From an uncultured Lachnospiraceae bacterium (GTDB lineage: Bacteria > Bacillota > Clostridia > Lachnospirales > Lachnospiraceae): a DNA stretch of 64,000 nucleotides. Location: assembly GCA_910579395.1 (NCBI GenBank), contig CAJTUC010000009.1, positions 49,154 through 113,153 on the forward strand. The letters run 5' to 3'. The translations under genes and the position numbers were made by a program. Of the stretch, positions 43,894 through 52,935 are shown one piece after another. Each line of letters opens with the position of its first letter. Position 1 is the first letter of the stretch. The notes below the pieces were generated by a model. It saw nothing but the letters and a program-made list of their open reading frames with translations, was not told where the DNA came from and ran no database searches.

Positions 43894-44301
43894 TTATTTT
43901 TTCAATTCTGCCAATTCCGTTTCCAATCGAACTATCTTTTTCGCATTCTCATTTGCATCCAGCTGAAGATTTTTAACATTCTTCTCCGTATTCTCCAGCT
44001 TAATCTGAGAAGCGATGAGCTCGTGTTTCAAATCATACATTTCTTTCTCTTTATTTTTCAATTCTTCTTCCAACAGGGAAATCTGCTGCTTGGCCTTAAA
44101 ATAATCATCCGCAATATTTAACTGCAGCAGTACATTCTGCGTATCAAGAGGCAGTCTTCTGAAATTATCGGCTTTGCCGTATTCATTCACTTTATTGTTA
44201 ATATAGGAAGCCACCTTCTGCAAATATTCTTCACTCTCATAACCACTTAATGTAAAGACTTTTCCCCCGATAATAACTTCCGTATCCGTTTTAGATGACA
44301 T
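43894..44301 (-). CDS. zapA: Cell division protein ZapA
   Basis: A 135-residue FtsZ-ring stabiliser. The N-terminal domain EVIIGGKVFTLSGYESEEYLQKVASYINNKV is the ZapA fold. The remainder is a long coiled coil (about residues 70-133, LLEEELKNKEKEMYDLKHEL and onward). I took the ATG at 44301 with GGGAGA upstream rather than a start at 44325. It lies between ruvB and the U32 gene, an order common in Clostridia. Confidence 0.9.
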   Translation of the reverse strand: MSSKTDTEVIIGGKVFTLSGYESEEYLQKVASYINNKVNEYGKADNFRRLPLDTQNVLLQLNIADDYFKAKQQISLLEEELKNKEKEMYDLKHELIASQIKLENTEKNVKNLQLDANENAKKIVRLETELAELKK

Positions 44302-44389
44302 AATTTCTCCCATCCTATACGCCATGCGACGATTTATACAACATATGCCGATTGAATAAAATTCCTATACAATATCTATTATATATAGC

Positions 44390-45388
44390 TTACGAGGGAA
44401 TTTCAAGCCCTAAATGATGATATGCCGTATCTGTTACGATTCTTCCTCTGGGCGTTCTGTTCAACAGGCCGCTTTTGAGCAGATATGGCTCATATACATC
44501 TTCCAATGTTCCGGCATCTTCGCCAATCGCTGCGGCCAGCGTATCGAGTCCGACCGGTCCGCCCTTGAATTTTTCAATCATTGTGGACAGAATATTTCTG
44601 TCGATATGGTCTAAACCCATCTTGTCCACTTCTAACAGGTCCAATGCCGTCGCCGCCACTTTTTCCGTGATGACACCGTCGTATTTGACCTGTGCAAAAT
44701 CACGGACCCGTTTCAGGATGCGGTTCGCAAGCCTTGGTGTTCCACGGCTGCGTCTGGCGAGCTCTAAAGCGCCTTTGTCTTCAATCGCCACATTTAAAAT
44801 CTGTGCGGAGTGCAAAATGATCAGTTTCAGTTCTTCTATGGAATAAAATTCCAGGTGGTGGACCACACCGAACCGGTCGCGGAGCGGTGCGCTCAAAAGC
44901 CCTGCCCTTGTCGTAGCGCCCACCAGCGTAAAATGCGGCAGGTCCAGACGGATCGACCGGGCGGATGCACCTTTTCCGATCATAATATCAATGGCATAAT
45001 CTTCCATGGCTGGATACAGCACTTCCTCCACCTGTCTGTTCAGCCTGTGGATTTCATCGACAAAAAGGATATCCCCTTCCTGCAGATTATTGAGAATCGC
45101 CGCCATTTCACCCGGTTTCTCGACAGCCGGCCCGCTGGTGACTTTCATGTGAACACCCATTTCATTTGCGATAATGCCGGCCAGCGAAGTCTTACCGAGT
45201 CCCGGCGGGCCATAGAACAGCACATGATCCAGCGCATCGTTCCGCCGCTTTGCCGCTTCGATATAAATCCGCAGATTATCCTTGATCTTGGATTGACCAA
45301 TATAGTCATCCAATGTCTGCGGCCGCAGCGAGCCCTCTATTTTGATGTCTTCTTCTATCAGATTTGTTTCGATCACTCTGTTCGCCAT
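44390..45388 (-). CDS. ruvB: Holliday junction branch migration helicase RuvB
   Basis: A AAA+ motor of about 332 residues that drives branch migration with RuvA. Walker A GPPGLGKTSLA (near 60), Walker B FVDEIHRLNR, sensor GATTRAGLLSAPLRDRFG and the C-terminal winged helix (NRTPRGR) are complete. I favour the ATG at 45388 (MANRVIETNLIEED), 15 bases after AAAGG; an in-frame ATG at 45400 is only three bases from it. RuvA is upstream but separated by a chemoreceptor gene. Confidence 0.95.
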   Translation of the reverse strand: MANRVIETNLIEEDIKIEGSLRPQTLDDYIGQSKIKDNLRIYIEAAKRRNDALDHVLFYGPPGLGKTSLAGIIANEMGVHMKVTSGPAVEKPGEMAAILNNLQEGDILFVDEIHRLNRQVEEVLYPAMEDYAIDIMIGKGASARSIRLDLPHFTLVGATTRAGLLSAPLRDRFGVVHHLEFYSIEELKLIILHSAQILNVAIEDKGALELARRSRGTPRLANRILKRVRDFAQVKYDGVITEKVAATALDLLEVDKMGLDHIDRNILSTMIEKFKGGPVGLDTLAAAIGEDAGTLEDVYEPYLLKSGLLNRTPRGRIVTDTAYHHLGLEIPS

Positions 45389-45430
45389 CGCAATGACCAT
45401 GCACCTTTCTTAATGCTTCCCGTTTCTTCG

Positions 45431-46975
45431 TTATTCCTGTGTAAGAAGCCGGTTAATCTCTTCGACCATATGATTGAGCACATTCACCTGCGCCGTCATC
45501 TGCTCAATATCATTTGCATTGTTTTCCACCATCGTGTTGATATTTGCAAACTCCGTATTTTCCTGTTTGATCCTTTCTGCGATGACCTGATTGATCTCAA
45601 CCGTATTCCGAATGACGACTGACTGTTTGTCATGGGCATCTCCCATTTCGGCAATATCTTCTATGGAAACGCGTAAAATTCCGATCATTTCCTGAAGGCT
45701 GGAGAACACGCTGTCAAAATATTCATTCTGCTTTGCGAGTTTCTCGGCATTATCGTTTACGATAGCGGTCATTTCGGCAACATTCTGCTGAATTTTCTCA
45801 ATCACGGTACGAACCTCACCGAGGGACTGCTGTGTATCGCCAGCAAGGTTGCTTACCGACTGCGCCACAACGGCAAAGCCTTTTCCGGCTTCTCCCGCAC
45901 GGGCAGCTTCAATTGAAGCATTCAGGGCGAGCAGGCTCGTTGAAGAAGAGATATCGCTGATCACCTTTAATGCAACATCAATTTCCTTAACGGCTTCGGA
46001 TAATTTTTCCGCCACATGGTTTGTCGTTTCCATCGATTCCGAAACTTCTGCGGAAATTCCCTTCAAAGATTGCATCCGTTCTTCACTTTCTCTCGATTTA
46101 TCCAACAGTTCCCTGGAACTGCTTTCGACCCTGCTTACCTGTGTGCTGACAACGCCTTCCCATTTCTGCAGTTCATTCAGATTTTCAATGCTGTCATCAC
46201 TCTTTATGCCAAGTTCATTGTTATTATTAAAAAGCGTCTCGCTCGTAGCGGATAATTCCTCCGCAGAAGCGCTTTCGCTCTGCGATACATCGGCCAGCGC
46301 ACTTCCTGCCTTCGCTAGTTTTTCGGAAAGGGAAGCAACGGAATTCAGCATATTCTGTACTTTCTCGTCATTTTTTTCCATCTCATCTTTCTTTGCATTG
46401 ACAAGAAAACGGTTTACGAAAAAAGTCATCAAATAGATACCTGCCAGCGATAAAACGATACAGAGCACTTTATTCAGCATGGCCGGCATGAACATATCAT
46501 CTCTTGCCGGCAGCGTAACGTTTCCGTTCACGAACCAAGAAACGACAATTGAAATGAAAATCTCAACATCGATGACTGCGACCATTTTGTGATCAAGAAA
46601 AAATGCCCCCAGCGTTACAAAGAAAAATAAAAACGACCAGAAATTTTCCAGAGGTACCATATAAAGAATAAAATTATACTGAATGGCCAAAAGGATACAG
46701 ATAAAAATTTTGGCACCCTTCAGCTTTCCTTCCAGAACTTCTCCGTCCTGCGTGATTCCGGTCTTAATGAAAAAGATACTGATCAACAGATAGAGTACAC
46801 AACTTGCATCAAATATAAGCAGCGTCCCCCAGTTTACAGTCAGCCATCCAATCGCTCTTTCCAGCGTATATGTCAGCCCGGCTGTCAAACAGGCTGAAGG
46901 TATCAGCACCAGAATGATTATATATACTTTTCTCGTATATTCCTCAAGTGCAGTCAGTCTTTTTGTTTTTTCCAT
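45431..46975 (-). CDS. Methyl-accepting chemotaxis-type protein with multi-helix membrane domain
   Basis: A 514-residue protein with six predicted membrane helices in residues 15-200 and no sizeable extracytoplasmic sensor, then a chemoreceptor signalling domain with SSTSLLALNASIEAARAG and GKGFAVVAQSVSNLAGD. There is no clear HAMP domain. The tip sequence departs from the standard SQTNLL. It may sense through its membrane part. The ATG at 46975 has GTGGAGG nine bases upstream. It is inserted between ruvA and ruvB and appears to have its own promoter. Confidence 0.88.
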   Translation of the reverse strand: MEKTKRLTALEEYTRKVYIIILVLIPSACLTAGLTYTLERAIGWLTVNWGTLLIFDASCVLYLLISIFFIKTGITQDGEVLEGKLKGAKIFICILLAIQYNFILYMVPLENFWSFLFFFVTLGAFFLDHKMVAVIDVEIFISIVVSWFVNGNVTLPARDDMFMPAMLNKVLCIVLSLAGIYLMTFFVNRFLVNAKKDEMEKNDEKVQNMLNSVASLSEKLAKAGSALADVSQSESASAEELSATSETLFNNNNELGIKSDDSIENLNELQKWEGVVSTQVSRVESSSRELLDKSRESEERMQSLKGISAEVSESMETTNHVAEKLSEAVKEIDVALKVISDISSSTSLLALNASIEAARAGEAGKGFAVVAQSVSNLAGDTQQSLGEVRTVIEKIQQNVAEMTAIVNDNAEKLAKQNEYFDSVFSSLQEMIGILRVSIEDIAEMGDAHDKQSVVIRNTVEINQVIAERIKQENTEFANINTMVENNANDIEQMTAQVNVLNHMVEEINRLLTQE

Positions 46976-47013
46976 TTTAAGAATCCTCCACTTATGTATA
47001 TTTGCCGTCCTAT

Positions 47014-47043
47014 ATTTTAACACAGCTTATTTATGGGTATCAA
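47014..47043 (-). promoter_or_regulatory. Probable promoter of the ruvAB-intervening chemoreceptor
   Basis: Minus-strand TTGATA (47038-47043) and TAAAAT (47014-47019), spaced 18 bases. The -35 box overlaps the ruvA stop codon. Confidence 0.5.
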
Positions 47044-47648
47044 TACAAATATTTCAGCGCCGCCTTCAAAATATCTTCCACGCTTTCCAATCCGGTCATA
47101 TCCACCTGTTTGACCGCCCGCAGTGCATCCGCTGCCGAGTAGCCGAGCGCTGTCAGCGCTTCTATCGCCTCGTTCTTTTCCTTTCCGGTTTCCTTGTCGG
47201 ACAAAGCTGTCGTTACACCGCTTTCTTTTGGAACAAGCGTATCCTCCAGAGAAATTTTATCCTTTAAATCCAGAATCACGCGTTCCGCGGTCTTTGCACC
47301 AACGCCTGGCGCTTTGGAGATGGCTTTAGCATCCCCCGCAACGATTGCGAAACGCAGTTCATCCGCGCTCATCACGGAGAGAATGGCAAGCCCGCCCTTA
47401 GGGCCGATGCCGTTCACAGTAATCAGCTTCTTAAAGATTTCCAGATCATCTCTCGTCAAAAAACCATATAAAGAGAAAGCATCTTCCCTTACAAGCGTAT
47501 AGGTATATATTTTGGCAGAACTGCCGATATTTCCAAGCGCGTTCGCAGTTTTTGCGGATATTCTGACATTATAGCCGATCTGACCGACTTCTAATACGAG
47601 ATTATCTTCCGTAATCTCTTCTATCGTACCTTTTAAATAAGCGTACAT
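47040..47648 (-). CDS. ruvA: Holliday junction DNA helicase subunit RuvA
   Basis: A 202-residue junction-binding subunit. An N-terminal OB domain (MYAYLKGTIEEITEDNLVLEVGQIGYNV), tandem helix-hairpin-helix motifs (VNGIGPKGGLAILS and APGVGAKTAERVILDLKDK) and the C-terminal RuvB-binding domain (EAIEALTALGYSAADALRAV) are all present. The ATG at 47648 is immediately after the stop of the Gx transporter gene. Confidence 0.95.
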   Translation of the reverse strand: MYAYLKGTIEEITEDNLVLEVGQIGYNVRISAKTANALGNIGSSAKIYTYTLVREDAFSLYGFLTRDDLEIFKKLITVNGIGPKGGLAILSVMSADELRFAIVAGDAKAISKAPGVGAKTAERVILDLKDKISLEDTLVPKESGVTTALSDKETGKEKNEAIEALTALGYSAADALRAVKQVDMTGLESVEDILKAALKYLY

Positions 47649-48155
47649 TTATATGGTTCCTCCATTCTTTGGAATTTTGTTGAGTAATGGCAGCACGCGG
47701 CTGCCAGTAAGGCCGATGAAAAATCCTGTGACAGCTCCTGCAGTCAACAGAAACGGCAGATAGAACGCCGGTGCAAAAGTTTCCACGACGAAAACGGCCG
47801 TGAGCGTCTGTCCGATATTGTGAAAAACGCCGCCGCCGATGCTGACGCCGATCATCGAAAAACGTCCCGCCTTTTTCAACAGGAACATTGCGATAAAACT
47901 GCATGCCGCGCCCGTGAACGCATAGAGAATCGCAGACAGATTTCCGAACAGAAGACCGGAAAGCAGAATGCGCAGCAGATTGACCGCAAATGCTTCCCTG
48001 CCGCCGTATAAATATAGCAGGAGAACGACGACGAGATTGGGCAGGCCGAGCTTGATTCCGGGAATGCCGATGGCAAGCGGCAAAAGGGATTCAACATATG
48101 ACAAGATCAGGGATAATGCCAGTAAAAAGCCAAGGATAACGGTTTTCTGCTTCAT
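47649..48155 (-). CDS. Gx transporter family membrane protein
   Basis: A 168-residue protein with five or six membrane helices, of the family often labelled heptaprenyl diphosphate synthase component I or Gx transporter. The Gly-rich segments GIPGIKLGLPNLVVVLLLYLYG and SIGGGVFHNIGQ are family markers and resemble ECF-type substrate-binding (S) components. The transported compound is unknown. Its ATG shares a base with the stop of the NusG_II gene (TAATG), so the two are translated together. Confidence 0.8.
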   Translation of the reverse strand: MKQKTVILGFLLALSLILSYVESLLPLAIGIPGIKLGLPNLVVVLLLYLYGGREAFAVNLLRILLSGLLFGNLSAILYAFTGAACSFIAMFLLKKAGRFSMIGVSIGGGVFHNIGQTLTAVFVVETFAPAFYLPFLLTAGAVTGFFIGLTGSRVLPLLNKIPKNGGTI

Positions 48156-48748
48156 TAGTATACCACTCCGTCCAATTCATTTTCCTGCGCGCCAATGATT
48201 TCGATGACCAGTTTATGAGGCAGACAGATGATGTTCTCTCCCGCGCTCGAAACAGGCCTGTGGTGTACGCAGAGCAAATCCGGGCAGCTGCTTCGTATCA
48301 TCCGGATTTCGCCGTTTTCACAGGATAAAAGATTGTATTCAACCGTACTGTTAATGCCGGCGTCTGTGCCGTTGGCGGCACCGGCGTCCGATACGGCTTC
48401 TATAAGCAGCGCTTCCGCTTCTTCGCTCCAGGCATCCGGCGAAAGCGTCCGTATGGAAATATTTTCTAAGGAATCATTTCCAAAAGAATCCTGTACTTCA
48501 TCAGAAGAATCATTCCACAGAACAAGATAATACTGCGGTTCTGTCCGGGAAAGTGAAATCTGCATACATGCCCTGCCGCCAAAGGATAATTCGGCATAGC
48601 TTCCCGGTGTGCGGTTCATCTTAAAAAAGAATAGCAAAACAAAAGCCGCTGCGAACACAACGGCCAGAAGAATCATATCGGCCTTCGTCAGGAAGTGCTT
48701 TTTTGCTGATTCTATTTTACCACGGTCGAACATATGTTTCAACATCAT
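48155..48748 (-). CDS. NusG domain II-containing membrane-anchored protein
   Basis: A 197-residue protein with an N-terminal membrane helix (about residues 25-44) and an extracytoplasmic beta domain ending in SSCPDLLCVHHRPVSSAGEN and ICLPHKLVIEI, the NusG_II signature. It carries a Cys-x4-Cys pair and a further Cys before CLPH. Unlike standard members the middle has an insertion of about 50 acidic residues. It is coupled to the Gx transporter gene; from memory such pairs occur near flavin transferases in electron-transfer loci. It overlaps the DUF4037 gene by four bases. Confidence 0.8.
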   Translation of the reverse strand: MMLKHMFDRGKIESAKKHFLTKADMILLAVVFAAAFVLLFFFKMNRTPGSYAELSFGGRACMQISLSRTEPQYYLVLWNDSSDEVQDSFGNDSLENISIRTLSPDAWSEEAEALLIEAVSDAGAANGTDAGINSTVEYNLLSCENGEIRMIRSSCPDLLCVHHRPVSSAGENIICLPHKLVIEIIGAQENELDGVVY

Positions 48749-49668
48749 CCTTCTAAAAACTGCATCTTCTGAATCATTTCATCTTCTATTTTCTCCGTCA
48801 CCGTCTGGAGATGGTTCTGCAAAAAATTATCTTCCAATCCCGACAGCCCCTGTGCATTCAATTCCTGTACGATGATATTACAAATGGCCTCTATGATAAG
48901 CACCCGGTCTTCAGTCCTCTCTACCTGATAAAAAAGCGCAATCATGTCCCCGATTTCCGAACAGGTGGAAAGTTCTTTCATGCCCCGGTGGCTCCATTTA
49001 TCAAAAGGCGCATAGCGGCGGTTCAGTAAATAAACAAGCCGTATGCTTTCCCGGATAAATTCCCCCAAAAATAACTCCGCGGCAACCCGCTCACCCCGTT
49101 GCATGGCCCTTGCATAATTATACTGCCCGGCTCTGGACATTTTGGCCATCCGTGCCACGATTTTCTTAATCCTGACATCTTCGGGATAATAAGAAAGCAG
49201 CCCGGTCCTTATCCGACTGAAAGCGCCGGACCGGTCCTCAAAAATTTCCCCATTGGTGGCAGTTGCAAGATTTTCATCCTGCAGACGCAGCCATTCGAGA
49301 TTGGTCTCTGGCACATGATCAATGCCGAGCAGACTGTAATAAAAATCTTCCAGACACAGAACACCCACTCTATCCTTTCCGGTCTCTTCGCTTACCCGGC
49401 CGGGTACTCCCAGAAAGTCCGCAGGCATTTTATCATAGGCAGTCTGTACCATTTCACCATACTGCTTATAGAGTTCCCCGGGCAGCCAGACACAGAAAGA
49501 GGGACCATAGTCGTGATCCATTGAGATTTCATCATCGAACCCAAAACATTCCGAACCACGGCCGACCAGCCCGGCCGCATATTCTCCGCCTATCTGCGGA
49601 AACTGCGCGAGCATAGTTCTTCCGTATGTTTCATAATAATGTTTCGATAATTCCAGACCTTTTATCAT
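48745..49668 (-). CDS. DUF4037 nucleotidyltransferase-like protein
   Basis: A 307-residue protein with a nucleotidyltransferase-fold signature in the first 55 residues: LVGRGSECFGFDDEISMDHD, with Gly38-Ser39 and an Asp51-x-Asp53 pair as candidate metal ligands. The helical C-terminal part matches DUF4037 proteins. Neither substrate nor role is known. It follows a TPR protein gene and leads into the NusG_II gene by a four-base overlap. The start ATG at 49668 has AGGGG at 14 bases, a weak site. Confidence 0.78.
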   Translation of the reverse strand: MIKGLELSKHYYETYGRTMLAQFPQIGGEYAAGLVGRGSECFGFDDEISMDHDYGPSFCVWLPGELYKQYGEMVQTAYDKMPADFLGVPGRVSEETGKDRVGVLCLEDFYYSLLGIDHVPETNLEWLRLQDENLATATNGEIFEDRSGAFSRIRTGLLSYYPEDVRIKKIVARMAKMSRAGQYNYARAMQRGERVAAELFLGEFIRESIRLVYLLNRRYAPFDKWSHRGMKELSTCSEIGDMIALFYQVERTEDRVLIIEAICNIIVQELNAQGLSGLEDNFLQNHLQTVTEKIEDEMIQKMQFLEG

Positions 49669-49738
49669 TTTAATATATATGCCCCTGAAAGATTCAGGAC
49701 GCTTCTGCCTCCAATGTAGTATATGCCTTCACAGGGAA

Positions 49739-50593
49739 TCAAAGAGATTCCCGAATCTTTTCTGCAGTCTGTAAATAGCTCTGCTGCTTCCCTTCATCAT
49801 GAAGCAATCCACAGACGGCGGCACAGTTCTCGCAAAGCACCGCATAACTCATATTTTTTCCAAAATGCTTTTCCACTTCCTGTAGGGCTTTCTCGTATGC
49901 TGCCAGCGCTTTTTCATAGTCCTTCATATAGTAGTACGCCTCACCGATACCGGCAAGAGCACCGCTGTAATGAGCATCCGTCTTATCCCCGCCCTGTTCA
50001 AACAGCGTAAGCGCCCGCTCTAAAAGCGCCTGTGCCTTCGCATAGTCTGAAACCTTGAAATAAAGCAGCGCAAGATTCGTCAGGGTCGTGGCCGTTTCCA
50101 TTTCACCGCCTTCCAGCATTTCAATGATGGCAAGCGCCTTTTCGGCACACTTTATCGCTTCGTCGTTACGTTCCATTTTTTCCAACAGAATGCTCATGTT
50201 ATTATAAAGGCCGGCATATCGGTAATCACCCTGCGGTATCAGGCCTTCATAAATCTGCAGGGCCTGTTCATAGTAAACATAAGCCTGTTTATAGTTTCCG
50301 GCCGCCCGATAGGCGGTTGCGGTATTTAAGAGCGTTGTTGCAAAATGCTCCGTGCGGTCAAGCTGCAGTTCTTCCATCAAAAGCAGCACATCCTCCGCAG
50401 CGTCAAACGCTTTCCGAAATTCCGAAACGCTCCTGTAAAAACCGATCATTTCGTTGCATATCGTAATATAGGCACCGTAATCTTTCTCTTCCTTCGCCTG
50501 CTCCAGACTGCGGCATAGGAAAGGGTCTGCCTCTTCTATTTTGTTTTCCGCAAAAAAAGTATCTAACTGTGTCAAAAAAAGATTGACATCCAT
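49739..50593 (-). CDS. Tetratricopeptide repeat protein
   Basis: A 284-residue protein made almost entirely of TPR repeats (about six, from residue 40 to 280, for example NTATAYRAAGNYKQAYVYYEQA and GIGEAYYYMKDYEKALAAYE). No signal peptide or membrane helix, so it is cytoplasmic. It probably scaffolds a partner, and the DUF4037 protein encoded next is the obvious candidate. The ATG at 50593 is close behind hflC. Confidence 0.85.
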   Translation of the reverse strand: MDVNLFLTQLDTFFAENKIEEADPFLCRSLEQAKEEKDYGAYITICNEMIGFYRSVSEFRKAFDAAEDVLLLMEELQLDRTEHFATTLLNTATAYRAAGNYKQAYVYYEQALQIYEGLIPQGDYRYAGLYNNMSILLEKMERNDEAIKCAEKALAIIEMLEGGEMETATTLTNLALLYFKVSDYAKAQALLERALTLFEQGGDKTDAHYSGALAGIGEAYYYMKDYEKALAAYEKALQEVEKHFGKNMSYAVLCENCAAVCGLLHDEGKQQSYLQTAEKIRESL

Positions 50594-50610
50594 TGAAAAA
50601 ACCCCTTTAC

Positions 50611-51663
50611 TTAATAGTTTCCATTGAAAATCTGTGCGATTGGAGAGTCATCCGAGAGAATAACCGTTTTATTATCGCCCGTCATGCTCGTCTTCAGCGC
50701 ATCCAATGCCCTGACATAGGAATAAAAATCCGTTTTTTCCGGGTCGGAATAGGCTTCGGAAAGAATTCTCATATATTCCGCTTCGCCTTCTGCAATGATT
50801 GCTTCCGCCTTGGCCTGCGCATCGGAAAGCATGATTGCCACTTCCTTATCGGTCGTGTTCTCGATCATTTTCGCCTGGGAAGCCCCCTCTGCCGTATACT
50901 GCGCCGCAATATTTTCACGTTCGGAAATCATACGAGTATAGACTGCCTGCTTGTTATCATCCGGCAGATCCAGCTTTTTCACCTCTACGGTCACAATTTC
51001 TATGCCATATTGTTCTTCCGTACGGGCAATCTGTTCCATAATCTCTTCCGTCAGGGATTTAATTTCGATAACTTCTTTCGTTTCCGCCGGAAGTTCCAGG
51101 TCGTTCCCGACCACATCCGCATCCGTCTGATCTACCGTAACCGTCATTTTGCCGTCACGGCTCACGATGACTTCATCCTGTTTCATATTGGAAATCGTAT
51201 TTTTGGTCGCATTATAAACAATCGTATCAATACGCCTTTCTGCATTGGATACGGAACCGCTCAGTGTCTGTGCGAATTTCAGCGGGTCATCGACCTGCCA
51301 TAAGACATAACTGTCAACAATCATCGTTTTTTTATCGGAGGTAATGACATCTGAAGCCGGCAGGTCATACAGCAGGAGCTGGTTCGGAATGACATCTACG
51401 GATTCGATAAAAGGAATCTTGAAGCTGAGCCCGGACGTTGAAATGACACGCTCCACCCGTCCAAACTGACGGATGAGCTTATACTGGTTCTCTTTGGTGA
51501 TCACGATACTGTTCGCGCCGACAACTGCCAGAACGGCAAGTATCAGAAATATAAAAATGCCTTTTCCCTTTTTCTTCTCTTTTCCATTCTTTTTCTTCGT
51601 ACCATTATGATTAAAATGTTCATATTCCACATTGGACTGATTCTGGTTCTGATTAAAATCCAT
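50611..51663 (-). CDS. hflC: HflC-type SPFH/band-7 protein
   Basis: A 350-residue SPFH protein with one N-terminal membrane helix (about residues 32-52, GIFIFLILAVLAVVGANSIVI), a band-7 domain (ENQYKLIRQFGRVERVI and onward) and a helical coiled region rich in Ala/Glu (about 240-300). It forms a hetero-oligomer with HflK that surrounds the FtsH protease in model bacteria. ftsH is not in the window. GAGGAGG precedes the ATG at 51663, two bases after hflK. Confidence 0.9.
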   Translation of the reverse strand: MDFNQNQNQSNVEYEHFNHNGTKKKNGKEKKKGKGIFIFLILAVLAVVGANSIVITKENQYKLIRQFGRVERVISTSGLSFKIPFIESVDVIPNQLLLYDLPASDVITSDKKTMIVDSYVLWQVDDPLKFAQTLSGSVSNAERRIDTIVYNATKNTISNMKQDEVIVSRDGKMTVTVDQTDADVVGNDLELPAETKEVIEIKSLTEEIMEQIARTEEQYGIEIVTVEVKKLDLPDDNKQAVYTRMISERENIAAQYTAEGASQAKMIENTTDKEVAIMLSDAQAKAEAIIAEGEAEYMRILSEAYSDPEKTDFYSYVRALDALKTSMTGDNKTVILSDDSPIAQIFNGNY

Positions 51664-51665
51664 GA

Positions 51666-52706
51666 CTATTCCTCCTCTGTCTGTGCAGCATCCGCGCCGT
51701 TTCCAGTTCCGCTATTCTCCGTCCGGCCATCATCGGAAGAAGAATTATCCGTTACAAAACTGTCGAGCGGCAGGATGGTGCTCGTCGTTCCGTCCGAGCT
51801 CTCGATAACGACCTTGATATCCGGCAGGATGTCTTCCATCGCCTCATAGAACATTCTTTTCTTGGTCACTTCCGGGTATTTGATATACTCCTGATACATA
51901 GAGTTGAATCTCGCGACCTGACCGTTTGCTTCGTTAATACGTTCCTGCTTAGCCGCTTCCGCATTCTGTATGATCTCATCGGAATTCGCTTCGGCTTTCG
52001 GAATCTGTTCATTGCGATATTTATTAGCGTTATTCAGGGCCGTTTCCTTTCCCTGTTTCGCTGTCTCCACTTCTTTGAAGGCATTGCTTACCTCTTCCGT
52101 CGGCGGCTCCGCATCCTGTATTGTAATACTGATGAGCTGAATGCCGATATCATAGGATTCCAGTTTTTCCAGGATCATCTGCGTGATATTCGCCTGAATC
52201 TCATTTTTGCCGGTCGTCAGCACGCTGTCCACCGTATAGGAGCCAATCGTCGTTCTAATACAGTTCTGTGCGATATTTTTCAGGATTTCTACCGGGTCTT
52301 CCGAAGCATACAGCGCCTTTACCGGATCTGCGATACGGTATGCCGCGTAGAAATCCACATTGATAAAGTTATAATCGGAAGTAATCATCATGGCATCATC
52401 CGCCGCCGTCACGTTCTCTTCCGCTAACGAATAGCCGATGGTAAAGCCTTTGATGGTCGTATTGACTTTGGTCACTGTCTGAACAAAGGGAATTTTAAAA
52501 TGCAGACCCGGCGTCGTTACCGCTTTCGGAGAACCGAACGTACAGACCACCGCCTGCTCCTCTTCCTGAATCGTATAATAAGAATTGCCCGCCAGAACCA
52601 GCAGAACTACAACGACAAGAAATACTTTTACGCCGATAGATGCTTTTCTTTTATTGAACGGGTTCTTCCCCATTCCTTCCTGTTTCATTTGTCCGTTATT
52701 AAACAT
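51666..52706 (-). CDS. hflK: HflK-type SPFH/band-7 protein
   Basis: A 346-residue partner of HflC with a membrane helix (about 24-44, GVKVFLVVVVLLVLAGNSYY), the band-7 domain (EEEQAVVCTFGSPKAVTTPGLHFKIPF) and a helical C-terminal half. A low-complexity Ser/Asp/Gly tail ends the protein. I moved the start to the ATG at 52706: the TTG at 52721 belongs to the ribosome binding site itself (GGAGGAAG). A TATAAT box on the minus strand at 52733-52738 may be its -10 element. Confidence 0.9.
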   Translation of the reverse strand: MFNNGQMKQEGMGKNPFNKRKASIGVKVFLVVVVLLVLAGNSYYTIQEEEQAVVCTFGSPKAVTTPGLHFKIPFVQTVTKVNTTIKGFTIGYSLAEENVTAADDAMMITSDYNFINVDFYAAYRIADPVKALYASEDPVEILKNIAQNCIRTTIGSYTVDSVLTTGKNEIQANITQMILEKLESYDIGIQLISITIQDAEPPTEEVSNAFKEVETAKQGKETALNNANKYRNEQIPKAEANSDEIIQNAEAAKQERINEANGQVARFNSMYQEYIKYPEVTKKRMFYEAMEDILPDIKVVIESSDGTTSTILPLDSFVTDNSSSDDGRTENSGTGNGADAAQTEEE

Positions 52707-52828
52707 AAACGCTTCCTCCAATCTCCTATGTTATTATATAACAAACATATCAAAAACACTAATTAAAAATTAGTAAATTCAGTAAATTTTTAAACTACAA
52801 TAAAACGGTAGAATATGTTACGATACCA

Positions 52829-52922
52829 GTGTGAGAAAGATTTGCCGTTTTTCAGGCATTCTCCGCACAAATTATTTGTGTTCGGATTTTGAGATTCCGC
52901 GAAGCGGAATGTTCGAGAAAGG
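52829..52922 (+). repeat. Truncated structured repeat before the histidine phosphatase
   Basis: Plus strand: GTGTGAGAAAG, a GGCATTCTCCG arm, then the hairpin ATTCCGC/GCGGAAT and GAGAAAGGTATGG. It parallels the 3' part of the family I copy at 61.7 kb (same GGCATTCTCCG.ACAAAT and ATTCCGC-GAA-GCGGAAT), here oriented with the plus-strand gene. The end supplies the gene's ribosome binding region. Confidence 0.65.
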
Positions 52923-52935
52923 TATGGTTATTGCG

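Noticed and set aside
52831..52935. 35-residue N-terminal extension of the histidine phosphatase
   Set aside because: It is translated from a dispersed repeat, and the RHG motif is expected within the first ten residues, which the ATG at 52936 gives.
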